DNA of 64,000 nucleotides, from NCBI RefSeq assembly GCF_022884085.1, contig NZ_JAGGCS010000014.1, positions 32,804-96,803 on the forward strand. Direction: 5' to 3'. Of the stretch, positions 17,970 to 26,489 are shown in pieces. The notes under the pieces are model-generated. The model worked only from the letters and a program-made list of their open reading frames with translations, was not told the origin of the DNA and did not search any database. Within the stretch, counting starts at the first letter, position 1; the number at the start of each line of letters is the position of its first letter. A program made the position numbers and the translations under genes. The DNA comes from Paenirhizobium cremeum (lineage in GTDB: Bacteria; Pseudomonadota; Alphaproteobacteria; Rhizobiales; Rhizobiaceae).

Positions 17970-18596
17970 TTATTGGAACGGCATCCACCAGGATGAGCTC
18001 TGGCTCGCGGCCTTCGCTTCCTTCTTGCGGCGCTTTTCCTTCTTGGATTCCGGTTCGCCGAGATCGTTCAGGGCAGCCTCGTCGGCCTGGCGGTATTCCG
18101 TCGGCGGATCGGACAGGTAGCGGCGCTGATCGAGATAGGCGCCCTTCTGCTGCTTGCGGGCTTCGCGGAACGCTTCCCACTTCTGGGTCTCGGTCATCGT
18201 GCCGGCGGTGCCATAGCCGGCGAGCAGCGGCGAACGATAGCGCGGATTGTTGGCGTTGGCGTCGGCTTCGGCGACCAGACGGGCGCGCGCCTCTTCCGGC
18301 GTTTCCAGCCATTCCGGGTTCGCCTTGCTGGCGAGCGACTGCTGCGGAGCGACCAGCGTGTTCTTGGCGCTCTGCGGCGGCATCACCAGCGCCGGACGGG
18401 GATTGTACTTCGTGCCCGCATTCTTGGTGGGGTTGGAACCGATCGAAACCGCCGAACCGACGTCATCGACAAGCTGTTCCATCGCCGTCTTGTCGGTGCC
18501 GTAGGTCGGGCTGCCGACGCAACCGGTCAATGCGGAACATGCGAGCAGGAGGCCGGCCATTCCGACACCAACTCTGAACAGATCTGCCGATTTCAT
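17970..18596 (-). CDS. Conserved lipoprotein of unknown function
   Basis: 208 residues. The start at 18596 opens a classical lipoprotein signal: MKSADLFRV, a hydrophobic stretch, and lipobox LTGC with the lipidated Cys near residue 25. The mature part is polar with RPALVMPPQ, ETPEEARARL, LLAGYGT and a Lys-rich tail ending SSWWMPFQ. I do not recognise a named domain with confidence; a small lipoprotein of this kind downstream of ileS is usual in alphaproteobacteria, and some such proteins are accessory to outer-membrane assembly, but that role is not shown here. Located 134 bases after ileS on the same strand. Confidence 0.75.
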   Translation of the reverse strand: MKSADLFRVGVGMAGLLLACSALTGCVGSPTYGTDKTAMEQLVDDVGSAVSIGSNPTKNAGTKYNPRPALVMPPQSAKNTLVAPQQSLASKANPEWLETPEEARARLVAEADANANNPRYRSPLLAGYGTAGTMTETQKWEAFREARKQQKGAYLDQRRYLSDPPTEYRQADEAALNDLGEPESKKEKRRKKEAKAASQSSSWWMPFQ

Positions 18597-18730
18597 GAAT
18601 GCCTTCGAGCCTCGCCGCTGATGATGCTTGTGCCGATATCCTATCACCCCGCGTGATGGAAAATTTCGGCCATTTTCAGGCACATTTACCGGATGACGGG
18701 CGAAAGCGCAAATCATCCGGTAACATTTCG

Positions 18731-21613
18731 TTAATGGCGCGCAGCCAGTTCGCGCAGCGCGGCCGCGTCGCGGGCGGAAACATCCGGATAGTCCGGATCG
18801 GAACCGACATCGGGCGTGATCTTCCACGAGCGGGCGCATTTACGTCCCTCGGCAAGCTTCGGCTCGACCGAAACCTTGCCGACTTCGGTCAGGCGGAAGG
18901 CATCAGCCGGACCTTCGTCCGCCACAACCGAGATGGCCGAGGTGATGCAGATCTCGGCGAAATCCTGGCCTTCCAGCGCCTTGAACAGCTCGACATCGCC
19001 GACATGGACGACGGGGGCCGCCTCCAGCGATGAGCCGATGCGCTTTTCGCGACGCTCGATTTCGAGAGCGCCGGTGACGACCGTGCGGACCTTGCGGATC
19101 TTTTCCCACTTCTCATCCAGAGCCGGGTTGAGCCACTCGGCCGGAACGGCCGGGAACTGCTCCAGATGCACCGAGACGGCCGACGGATTGCGCGACAGCC
19201 ATGCCTCTTCCATGGTGAAGGGCAGCATGGGCGCGAGCCAGGTGACAAGGCAATCGAACAGCTTGCGGATCACGGCGAGCGCCGAGCGGCGCTTCAGGCT
19301 CGACGGCGCATCGCAGTAGAGCGCATCCTTGCGGACATCGAAATAGAAGGCCGAAAGCTCGACGTTGGAGAAGTCGATCAGCGCGCGGGTGATCCTCTTG
19401 AAATCGAAGGCGTCGTAGCCTTCGCGCACGACCTTGTCGAGTTCCGCCAGCCGGTGCAGCATCAACCGTTCCAGTTCCGGCATGTCGGCAAGGGCGATCT
19501 CCTCGCCGCTGTCGTGGGCCAGCGTGCCGAGCATCCAGCGAACCGTGTTGCGCAGCTTGCGGTAAGCGTCGATGTTGGTCTGGATGATGGTCTTGCCGAG
19601 GCGCTGGTCTTCCCAGTAGTCGGTGGTCATGACCCAGAGGCGCAGGATATCCGCGCCCGATTCCTTCATCACATCCTGCGGAACCACGGTGTTGCCGAGA
19701 GACTTCGACATCTTGCGGCCCTGCTCGTCCATGGTGAAGCCATGGGTGACGACGGCGTTATAGGGCGCGCGGCCACGGGTGGCGCAGCTTTCGAGCAGCG
19801 ACGAATGGAACCAGCCGCGATGCTGGTCTGAGCCTTCGAGATAGACATCGGCCGGCCATTTCAGGTCGGGGCGGTCTTCCAGAACGAAGGAATGGGTGGA
19901 ACCCGAGTCGAACCACACGTCGAGAATGTCGCGGACCTGCGTCCAACCTTCGTTGGCACGGGTGCCGAGGAAGCGCTCGCGGGCGCCTTCGGCGAACCAC
20001 GCATCGGCGCCTTCGGCCTCGAAGGCTTCGAGAATGCGGGCGTTGACGGCATCGTCCTGCAGCACCTCGCCGTTTTCATCGACGAAGACGGCGATTGGCA
20101 CACCCCAGGCGCGCTGACGGGACAGAACCCAGTCCGGGCGCGTCTCGATCATGGCGCGCAGGCGGTTCTGGCCGGCAGCCGGCACGAAGCGGGTCTCGTC
20201 GATCGCTTTCAACGCGCGGGTGCGCAGCGTCGTCGCATCGCCGAGGTCCTTGTCCATGTAGACGAACCACTGCGGCGTGTTGCGGAAGATGACCGGCTTC
20301 TTGGAACGCCAGGAATGCGGATAGGAGTGCTTCAGGCGGCCACGGGCGAAGAGCTTGTCGGCGGCGATCAGCGCCTTGATGACGCGCTCGTTGGCATCGC
20401 CCTTCTTGCCGTTGTCATCCATGACGCGGGCGCCCTCGAAGCCGGGGGCATCGGCGGTGTAGAAGCCGGCGTCGTCGACCGGGAACGGGATTTTTGACGA
20501 GATACCGCGGGCTTCGAGATCGCGGGCGTGATGCATCCAGGCGTCAAAGTCCTCGCGACCATGGCTCGGCGCGGTGTGCACGAAGCCAGTGCCCGCGTCG
20601 TCGGTGACGTGATCGCCATCGAGCAGGGGAACCGGGAAATCGTAGCCGAGATCGGCGAGGGGGTGGGCGCAGGTGATGGCGGCGAGTTCTTCGGGTGCCA
20701 CGTCCCGCACGAACTTGAAGGTGAGCTTGGCCTTAGCTGCTGCCTCATCGGCAAGACGGGTCGCGAAGATCAGCTTTTCGCCCGGCTGCGGACCGAAATC
20801 GTTCTGCGCGCTCTCGACCTCGTAGAGCCCGTAGGGGTAGCGCGACGAAAACGAGATGGCCCGGTTGCCCGGGATCGTCCAAGGCGTGGTCGTCCAGATG
20901 ACGACGAAGTTACCCTTGAGATCTGCGGCACCCTCTACAACCGGAAACTTCACCCAGATCGTGTCGCTTTCGACGTCGGCATATTCGACTTCGGCTTCCG
21001 CCAGTGCAGTGCGCTCGACCACAGACCACATGACGGGCTTGGAGCCGCGATAGAGCTGGCCGCTCTTGGCGATCTTCAGGAGTTCGCCGGCGATGCGGGC
21101 TTCGGCGTGGAAATTCATGGTGGTGTAGGGGTTTTCGAAGTCGCCCTCGATGCCGAGGCGCTTGAACTCGTCCGCCTGCACCTTGATCCACTGGCTGGCG
21201 AAGTCGCGGCACTCCTTGCGGAATTCGTTGACCGGAACCTCGTCCTTGTTCTTGCCCTTCTCGCGATATTTTTCCTCGATCTTCCATTCGATCGGCAGAC
21301 CGTGGCAGTCCCAGCCCGGAACGTAGTTGGCGTCGAAGCCGCGCATCTGGAAGGAGCGGGTGATGACGTCCTTCAGGATCTTGTTCAGCGCGTGGCCGAT
21401 ATGGATGTTGCCGTTGGCATAGGGAGGTCCGTCATGCAGGACGAATTTTTCGCGGCCGGCGGCGGAGGCGCGAAGCTTCTTGTAGAGACCCATCTCCTGC
21501 CAGCGCTTGACCATTTCCGGCTCCTTCTGCGGCAAGCCGGCGCGCATTGGGAAATCGGTCTGGGGCAGATAGAGGGTGGAGGAATAGTCAACTTTTTCAG
21601 CGGTATCGGTCAT
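18731..21613 (-). CDS. ileS: Isoleucyl-tRNA synthetase
   Basis: 960 residues of a class Ia synthetase charging tRNA-Ile. HIGH motif at 71-74 in PPYANGNIHIGHAL, WDCHGLPIE, the CP1 editing domain in the middle, KMSKS from K634 in RKMSKSLGN, and the anticodon-binding domain. The C-terminal zinc ribbon of the E. coli type (CPRC then CGRC) is degraded: only KCARSWK at 925-931 remains, so one Cys of four. That suggests a metal-free C-terminus. The ATG at 21613 has only a weak ribosome site. Upstream lies a strong hairpin with T-run and a possible leader peptide, consistent with regulation by attenuation. Confidence 0.96.
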   Translation of the reverse strand: MTDTAEKVDYSSTLYLPQTDFPMRAGLPQKEPEMVKRWQEMGLYKKLRASAAGREKFVLHDGPPYANGNIHIGHALNKILKDVITRSFQMRGFDANYVPGWDCHGLPIEWKIEEKYREKGKNKDEVPVNEFRKECRDFASQWIKVQADEFKRLGIEGDFENPYTTMNFHAEARIAGELLKIAKSGQLYRGSKPVMWSVVERTALAEAEVEYADVESDTIWVKFPVVEGAADLKGNFVVIWTTTPWTIPGNRAISFSSRYPYGLYEVESAQNDFGPQPGEKLIFATRLADEAAAKAKLTFKFVRDVAPEELAAITCAHPLADLGYDFPVPLLDGDHVTDDAGTGFVHTAPSHGREDFDAWMHHARDLEARGISSKIPFPVDDAGFYTADAPGFEGARVMDDNGKKGDANERVIKALIAADKLFARGRLKHSYPHSWRSKKPVIFRNTPQWFVYMDKDLGDATTLRTRALKAIDETRFVPAAGQNRLRAMIETRPDWVLSRQRAWGVPIAVFVDENGEVLQDDAVNARILEAFEAEGADAWFAEGARERFLGTRANEGWTQVRDILDVWFDSGSTHSFVLEDRPDLKWPADVYLEGSDQHRGWFHSSLLESCATRGRAPYNAVVTHGFTMDEQGRKMSKSLGNTVVPQDVMKESGADILRLWVMTTDYWEDQRLGKTIIQTNIDAYRKLRNTVRWMLGTLAHDSGEEIALADMPELERLMLHRLAELDKVVREGYDAFDFKRITRALIDFSNVELSAFYFDVRKDALYCDAPSSLKRRSALAVIRKLFDCLVTWLAPMLPFTMEEAWLSRNPSAVSVHLEQFPAVPAEWLNPALDEKWEKIRKVRTVVTGALEIERREKRIGSSLEAAPVVHVGDVELFKALEGQDFAEICITSAISVVADEGPADAFRLTEVGKVSVEPKLAEGRKCARSWKITPDVGSDPDYPDVSARDAAALRELAARH

Positions 21614-21698
21614 GATCTTGCCATCGAAGGCGCCCGGAACGGGTCGCGAATAATCTCTTGGAATTCAAGGTGGCGGAAGCGCTCGCGAGGGAAGCGCC

Positions 21699-21744
21699 AA
21701 AAACCCGGACCCTTCGGCTCCCTCAAAGAGCGCGAAAGGCCGGG
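21699..21744 (-). terminator. Intrinsic terminator / candidate attenuator before ileS
   Basis: Read on the minus strand, CCCGG-CCTTTCG-C-GCTC pairs with GAGC-CGAAGGG-T-CCGGG across a seven-base loop (16 pairs with one G-U, one single-base bulge on each side) and is followed at once by five T. It points toward ileS, whose start is 85 bases further on, and lies 168 bases after the ribF stop. It may terminate ribF transcripts or control ileS. A second copy of the CCCTTCG arm (complement of 21754-21760) can compete for the same CGAAGGG, giving two exclusive folds. Confidence 0.75.
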
Positions 21745-21785
21745 CCAATAATTCGAAGGGACTTGGTCAGCCGAACCCTGGTCAT
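21723..21785 (-). CDS. Possible Ile-containing leader peptide of ileS
   Basis: A 20-codon frame, MTRVRLTKSLRIIGPAFRAL, starts at ATG 21785. It ends with TGA inside the loop of the terminator hairpin. Two adjacent Ile codons (ATT ATT) sit between the competing hairpin arms, the layout of a leader peptide whose ribosome stalling senses charged tRNA-Ile. Against it: no clear ribosome site (only AAAGAA upstream), and a 20-codon frame can occur by chance. Conservation in other Rhizobiales would decide. Confidence 0.35.
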   Translation of the reverse strand: MTRVRLTKSLRIIGPAFRAL

Positions 21786-21912
21786 GGTGGCGGTTCTTTA
21801 AGCGGTTTTGCCGTGAAAAGGAAGAGGCGCGCTGTAAGTTTGTGACTGAGGAAAGCCGTGCTCTGCGCCGTGGCCGGCAAAGCTCGTACCCATGCAGGCC
21901 GGCAACGCCGGT

Positions 21913-22893
21913 TCAAAACGCGATCTTTGCATCGAGCGGGCTGATCGGCGCCACGCCGGCGAGAAGCGCCCTCGCCTCCTCCTCGTCCTTGCGGATCTGC
22001 TCGACCAGGGGCTCCAGACCGGAAAACTTCAACTCGTCGCGCAGATGGCCGAAGAAGGAGACGCGACAGTGCTCGCCGTAGAGGCTGCCGGAGAAGTCGA
22101 ACACGAAGGTTTCGAGCAGGGCCGCGCCGTTGTCCGTTACGGTAGGCCGATAGCCGAAGCTCGCGACGCCGTCATGCAGGGAACCGTCCGGACGGCGCAG
22201 CCGCACCGCGTAGATACCGGGCTTCAGGCCGGCCTCAGGCGCCAGCGCCATGTTGGCGGTCGGGAAGCCGAGCGTGCGGCCGAGCTGCTGGCCCTTGATG
22301 ACCTCCGCCTCGACCGTGAAGCGGTATCCCAGCAATCCGGCCGCCTCGGCGACATTCCCCTCCCGCAGCAGGCTGCGGATGCGGCTTGAGGAAACGACCT
22401 CCGCGCCTTCGTCGCGGAAGGCATCGACCAGCGTCACGCCGAAACCGTGGCGCTTGCCGGCTTCCATCATGAAGGCCGGACCGCCTTCCCTGCCCTTGCC
22501 GAAATGAAAATCGAACCCCGTCACAACCTCCGTTGCGCCGAGCCATTCGACCAGGATGGAGCGGACGAATTCCTCCGCCGAGCGGTTGGAGAAAGCGCGG
22601 TCGAAGGGATATTCGATGACCGAATGAAAGCCCATCGCTTCCAGCAGGCTTGCCCTGAGCGGGGCCGGCGTCAGGCGGAAGACCGGCTGGTCCGGCCGGA
22701 AGACCGAGCGAGGATGGGGTTCGAAGGTCAGAACCAGCGCCGGAACGCCACGATCCCTCGACAGTTCCAGCGCCCGGTTGAGCACCGTCTGATGGCCGCG
22801 ATGAACGCCGTCGAAATTGCCGATGGCGATGACACCGCCTTTCAGGCTTTCGGGGAGCGGATTCTTCTTTTCGTTGCGATGAAAGACGGTCAT
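21913..22893 (-). CDS. ribF: Bifunctional riboflavin kinase/FAD synthetase
   Basis: 326 residues; phosphorylates riboflavin to FMN and adenylylates FMN to FAD. N-terminal nucleotidyltransferase domain shows IAIGNFDGVHRGHQ (the HxGH motif) and, later, SSSRIRSLLREG. The C-terminal riboflavin kinase domain has GRTLGFPTANMAL and the family's PGIYAV. Start ATG 22893 after GGGACG. Separated by 14 bases from the upstream HAD-IIA gene, likely the same transcript. Confidence 0.95.
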   Translation of the reverse strand: MTVFHRNEKKNPLPESLKGGVIAIGNFDGVHRGHQTVLNRALELSRDRGVPALVLTFEPHPRSVFRPDQPVFRLTPAPLRASLLEAMGFHSVIEYPFDRAFSNRSAEEFVRSILVEWLGATEVVTGFDFHFGKGREGGPAFMMEAGKRHGFGVTLVDAFRDEGAEVVSSSRIRSLLREGNVAEAAGLLGYRFTVEAEVIKGQQLGRTLGFPTANMALAPEAGLKPGIYAVRLRRPDGSLHDGVASFGYRPTVTDNGAALLETFVFDFSGSLYGEHCRVSFFGHLRDELKFSGLEPLVEQIRKDEEEARALLAGVAPISPLDAKIAF

Positions 22894-22907
22894 GACGGCG
22901 TCCCGGC

Positions 22908-23759
22908 TCAGGCGAGCCTCTGCATCCAGTATTTCGGATCGGCGTTCTCGCGCTTCAGATAGGCATTCAGGATCGCCTCGTCAGGCTTGCCGTTGACCGT
23001 ATATTCGGCGGCGTGGATGCCGCCCGAGATATAAAGGAGGTCGAGACCGGCATCGAGAGCGCCGCGAACATCGGTCGGCATGCCGTCGCCGATGGCCAGC
23101 ACGCGATCCTTCACGGTCTCGCTCCCCCTCTTCTTTCCGGCAGCGGCCATCGCGGCATCGTAGATCGGGCGATACGGCTTTCCGGCAACACGGGTTTCGC
23201 CGCCCAGCTGCTCGTAATAGGCAGCAACCGCACCAGCGCAGGGGATCATGCGCGAACCGCGCTCGACGATCAGGTCGGGATTGGCGCAGATCAGCGGCAC
23301 GCCGCGCTTCTGAAAGGCGACCAGCATGTCGTGGTAGTCCTCCGGCGTTTCGCTCTCGTCATCGAAAAAACCGGTGCAGACGATCGCACCCGCCTCATCT
23401 GCGGAAACGACCTCGACACCGAGGCCATCCAGCAGCGGAAGGTCGCGATCGGGTCCGAGGAAGAAAATCTTCTTCGGGCCGGCTGCGATCAGCGTGCGGG
23501 TCACATCGCCCGAGCTGACGATACCGTCATAGGCGGTATCGGCGACACCGATCATCCTCAACTGACTGACGACATCAGGAGACGGGCGCGGCGAATTGGT
23601 AATCAGCACCACGGTTGCGCCTGCCTTCCGCGCCGCAGTCAGCGCTTCGGAGGCGGACGGAAAGGCATCGACGCCGTTATGCAGCACGCCCCAGACATCG
23701 CAGAGGATGACGTCATAACGCTCGCTGACGTCGCTCAAGGTGGAGATGCGCTCGGCCAT
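22908..23759 (-). CDS. HAD-IIA family phosphatase (NagD-like)
   Basis: 283 residues of the HAD subfamily IIA. Motif I is CDVWGVLHNG, motif II ITNSPRPS, the Lys is in AGKPYRPIYDAA, and motif III IGDGMPTDVRGALDAG. A C2-type cap lies between motifs II and III. It resembles the rhizobial group described as TIGR01459 whose substrate is not known; NagD and pyridoxal phosphatase are distant relatives. Probably co-transcribed with ribF; an FMN or sugar-phosphate substrate cannot be told apart. Confidence 0.87.
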   Translation of the reverse strand: MAERISTLSDVSERYDVILCDVWGVLHNGVDAFPSASEALTAARKAGATVVLITNSPRPSPDVVSQLRMIGVADTAYDGIVSSGDVTRTLIAAGPKKIFFLGPDRDLPLLDGLGVEVVSADEAGAIVCTGFFDDESETPEDYHDMLVAFQKRGVPLICANPDLIVERGSRMIPCAGAVAAYYEQLGGETRVAGKPYRPIYDAAMAAAGKKRGSETVKDRVLAIGDGMPTDVRGALDAGLDLLYISGGIHAAEYTVNGKPDEAILNAYLKRENADPKYWMQRLA

Positions 23760-23989
23760 CGTGAATTCCCGGTTTCAAATCATGTCAGCGGTGACATTGC
23801 AAAGGATCGCGAGCAAGGCAAGGGGCTTTGCGGTTTGGCGATGAAATAGCCGACGGCAAGTTATCCGGGGCCGGCCACGCCCTGCACCATCCTCGCCACG
23901 GGGCCCGAAACCGTGGCGGGGCGCCTGTCACACATTCTGTCACGGAGCGCTGTTAACGTTGAGGGGTGGAATATTTTCGGCAGGCCGCG

Positions 23990-24018
23990 CTTGACTCATC
24001 TCGAGGCCGCCCTTATCT
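23990..24018 (+). promoter_or_regulatory. groESL promoter
   Basis: CTTGAC at 23990-23995, 17 bases, then TTATCT at 24013-24018. The spacing is ideal for a housekeeping promoter, and the CTTGA start also fits alphaproteobacterial heat-shock (RpoH) promoters. It ends 8 bases before the CIRCE operator and 94 bases before groES. Confidence 0.7.
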
Positions 24019-24026
24019 CATCGCCG

Positions 24027-24053
24027 CTAGCACTCTCCAATCGGGAGTGCTAA
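24027..24053 (+). promoter_or_regulatory. CIRCE operator (HrcA binding site)
   Basis: CTAGCACTC, nine bases, GAGTGCTAA. This matches the CIRCE consensus TTAGCACTC-N9-GAGTGCTAA at 17 of 18 arm positions. HrcA bound here represses groESL until heat or misfolded protein titrates GroEL. It lies in the 5' untranslated region just after the promoter. Confidence 0.95.
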
Positions 24054-24111
24054 CAGTTTCCGTACGGATCCACCGCGATCCGTCAATGTCATTTGATCGA
24101 GGGATTAGACA

Positions 24112-24408
24112 ATGGCAAGCACATCTTTCCGCCCCCTGCACGATCGCGTTGTCGTCAAGCGCGTCGAATCTGAAGAAAAGACCAAGGGCGGCATCATCAT
24201 TCCCGACACCGCCAAGGAAAAGCCGGCTGAAGGCGAAGTCGTCGCTGTCGGTCCGGGCGCCCGTGACGACCACGGCAAGGTTGTCGCTCTCGACGTCAAG
24301 GTCGGCGACCGCGTCCTGTTCGGCAAGTGGTCCGGCACCGAAGTCAAGCTCGACGGCGTCGACCTCCTCATCATGAAGGAAGCCGACATCATGGGCATCA
24401 TCGGCTGA
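24112..24408 (+). CDS. groES: Co-chaperonin GroES
   Basis: 98 residues; the heptameric lid of the GroEL cage. FRPLHDRVVVKR at the N-terminus, the mobile loop KTKGGIIIPDTAKEKP, and VLFGKWSGTEVK are all standard. GAGGGA precedes the ATG. First gene of the groESL operon under CIRCE control, 63 bases before groEL. Confidence 0.98.
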   Translation: MASTSFRPLHDRVVVKRVESEEKTKGGIIIPDTAKEKPAEGEVVAVGPGARDDHGKVVALDVKVGDRVLFGKWSGTEVKLDGVDLLIMKEADIMGIIG

Positions 24409-24471
24409 TCGGCTGATTGCTCATTCCTAATCCGCAATTCACCAATGGGTTCAAACCCGGGAGTTTGAAAA

Positions 24472-26109
24472 ATGGCAGCTAAAGAAGTAAAATTCGGCCG
24501 TACCGCGCGCGAAAAGATGCTGCGCGGCGTCGACATCCTCGCTGACGCAGTGAAGGTCACCCTCGGCCCGAAGGGCCGCAACGTCGTGATCGACAAGTCG
24601 TTCGGCGCTCCGCGCATCACCAAGGACGGTGTTTCCGTCGCCAAGGAAATCGAACTGGAAGACAAGTTCGAGAACATGGGCGCCCAGATGGTCCGCGAAG
24701 TCGCTTCGAAGACGAACGACATCGCCGGTGACGGCACCACCACCGCAACCGTTCTTGCCCAGTCCATCGTTCGCGAAGGCGCCAAGGCCGTTGCCGCCGG
24801 CATGAACCCGATGGACCTGAAGCGCGGTATCGACCTCGCCGTTACGGAAGTCGTCAAGGACCTGCTCGCCAAGGCCAAGAAGATCAACACCTCGGAAGAA
24901 GTCGCACAGGTCGGCACGATCTCGGCAAACGGCGAAAAGCAGATCGGTCTCGATATTGCCGAAGCCATGCAGAAGGTCGGCAACGAAGGCGTCATCACCG
25001 TCGAGGAAGCCAAGACCGCCGAAACCGAACTCGAAGTCGTCGAAGGCATGCAGTTCGACCGCGGCTATCTCTCGCCCTACTTCGTAACCAACCCGGAAAA
25101 GATGGTGGCCGACCTCGAAGACGCCTTCATCCTCCTGCACGAGAAGAAGCTTTCGAACCTCCAGGCCATGCTGCCGGTTCTCGAAGCCGTCGTTCAGACC
25201 GGCAAGCCGCTCCTCATCATCGCTGAAGACGTCGAAGGCGAAGCCCTTGCAACGCTCGTCGTCAACAAGCTGCGTGGCGGCCTCAAGATCGCTGCCGTCA
25301 AGGCTCCGGGCTTCGGCGACCGCCGCAAGGCCATGCTGGAAGACATCGCCATCCTGACCGGTGGCACCGTCATCTCCGAAGACCTCGGCATCAAGCTCGA
25401 AACCGTCACCCTCGACATGCTTGGCCGCGCCAAGAAGGTTTCGATCTCGAAGGAAAACACCACGATCGTCGACGGCGCCGGCCAGAAGTCCGACATCGAA
25501 GGCCGCGTTGCCCAGATCAAGGCCCAGATCGAGGAAACCACTTCCGACTACGACCGCGAAAAGCTGCAGGAACGTCTTGCCAAGCTCGCTGGCGGCGTTG
25601 CCGTCATCCGCGTCGGCGGTGCGACTGAAATCGAAGTGAAGGAAAAGAAGGACCGTATCGACGACGCGCTGAACGCAACCCGCGCAGCCGTTCAGGAAGG
25701 TATCGTCCCGGGCGGCGGCGTGGCTCTGCTGCGCTCGTCGGTCAAGATCACGGTTAAGGGCGTCAATGACGACCAGGAAGCCGGCATCAACATCGTTCGT
25801 CGCGCGCTCCAGGCACCGTGCCGCCAGATCGCCGAGAACGCCGGTGACGAAGCCTCCATCGTGGTCGGCAAGATCCTCGAAAAGGATGCCGACAACTTCG
25901 GTTACAACGCCCAGACCGGCGAATATGGCGACATGATCGCCATGGGTATCGTCGACCCGGTCAAGGTCGTCCGCACCGCTCTCCAGGACGCAGCTTCGGT
26001 TGCCGGCCTGCTGATTACCACTGAAGCCATGATTGCCGAACTGCCGAAGAAGGACGCTCCGGCAATGCCGGGCGGCATGGGCGGCATGGGCGGCATGGAC
26101 ATGATGTGA
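24472..26109 (+). CDS. groEL: Chaperonin GroEL
   Basis: 545 residues, standard length. Seen: the KFGRTAREKMLRGVDILADAVK start, VTLGPKGRNVVIDKSFG, the ATPase DGTTT motif (GDGTTTATVLAQ), and GGGVALLR. The C-terminal Gly-Met tail (PGGMGGMGGMDMM) lines the cavity floor. GGGAG precedes the ATG. Codon use (strong bias to GAA, AAG, GGC, CTC) marks high expression. The last codons form the first unit of the 103-bp tandem repeat that follows the stop. Confidence 0.98.
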   Translation: MAAKEVKFGRTAREKMLRGVDILADAVKVTLGPKGRNVVIDKSFGAPRITKDGVSVAKEIELEDKFENMGAQMVREVASKTNDIAGDGTTTATVLAQSIVREGAKAVAAGMNPMDLKRGIDLAVTEVVKDLLAKAKKINTSEEVAQVGTISANGEKQIGLDIAEAMQKVGNEGVITVEEAKTAETELEVVEGMQFDRGYLSPYFVTNPEKMVADLEDAFILLHEKKLSNLQAMLPVLEAVVQTGKPLLIIAEDVEGEALATLVVNKLRGGLKIAAVKAPGFGDRRKAMLEDIAILTGGTVISEDLGIKLETVTLDMLGRAKKVSISKENTTIVDGAGQKSDIEGRVAQIKAQIEETTSDYDREKLQERLAKLAGGVAVIRVGGATEIEVKEKKDRIDDALNATRAAVQEGIVPGGGVALLRSSVKITVKGVNDDQEAGINIVRRALQAPCRQIAENAGDEASIVVGKILEKDADNFGYNAQTGEYGDMIAMGIVDPVKVVRTALQDAASVAGLLITTEAMIAELPKKDAPAMPGGMGGMGGMDMM

Positions 26110-26416
26110 TAGGCGTCAGCCTATCGCAGGAATGGCCATAAAGCTTCGCCCACGCACTTGAAGTGGTTCAGCGCGACAAGCGCGCTGAACGGGCGGCATG
26201 GACCTGATGTGATAGGCGCCAGCCTATCGCAGGAATGGCCATAAAGCTTCGCCCCCGCACTTGAAGTGGTTCAGCGCGACAAGCGCGCTGAACGGGCGGC
26301 ATGGACATGATGTGATAGGCGCCAGCCTATCGCAGGAATGGCCATAAAGCTTCGCCCATGCACTTGAAGTGGTTCAGCGCGACAAGCGCGCTGAACGGGC
26401 GGCATGGACATAATGT
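26088..26416 (+). repeat. 103-bp tandem repeat, three units plus a partial, starting in groEL
   Basis: Units begin at 26088, 26191 and 26294, exactly 103 bases apart, and a fourth breaks off after about 20 bases from 26397. Each unit starts with the groEL tail (GGGCGGCATGGACATGATG plus stop). It then has GATAGGC-loop-GCCTATC (7-bp stem) and TTCAGCGCG-ACAAG-CGCGCTGAA (9-bp stem). The units differ at a few bases, all in loop, linker or copied coding part; both stems are unchanged. This looks like a recent duplication of the groEL 3' end and trailer. No long T-run follows any hairpin, so these are not ordinary terminators. Confidence 0.95.
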
Positions 26417-26460
26417 AAGACCTCCGGGTCCTGCATCTCAATCATCCGGTTCAGTATTCG

Positions 26461-26489
26461 GAAGGGCGGTCTTCGGGCCGCCCTTTTCG
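26461..26489 (+). terminator. groESL intrinsic terminator
   Basis: AAGGGCGG at 26462-26469 pairs with CCGCCCTT at 26478-26485, followed by TTTTC. It lies 350 bases after the groEL stop, beyond the tandem repeats, so the full transcript would carry six repeat hairpins in its 3' end. Confidence 0.85.

Noticed and set aside
26088..26416. CRISPR-like array
   Set aside because: The 103-bp units are contiguous, with no unique spacers between repeats and no cas genes nearby.
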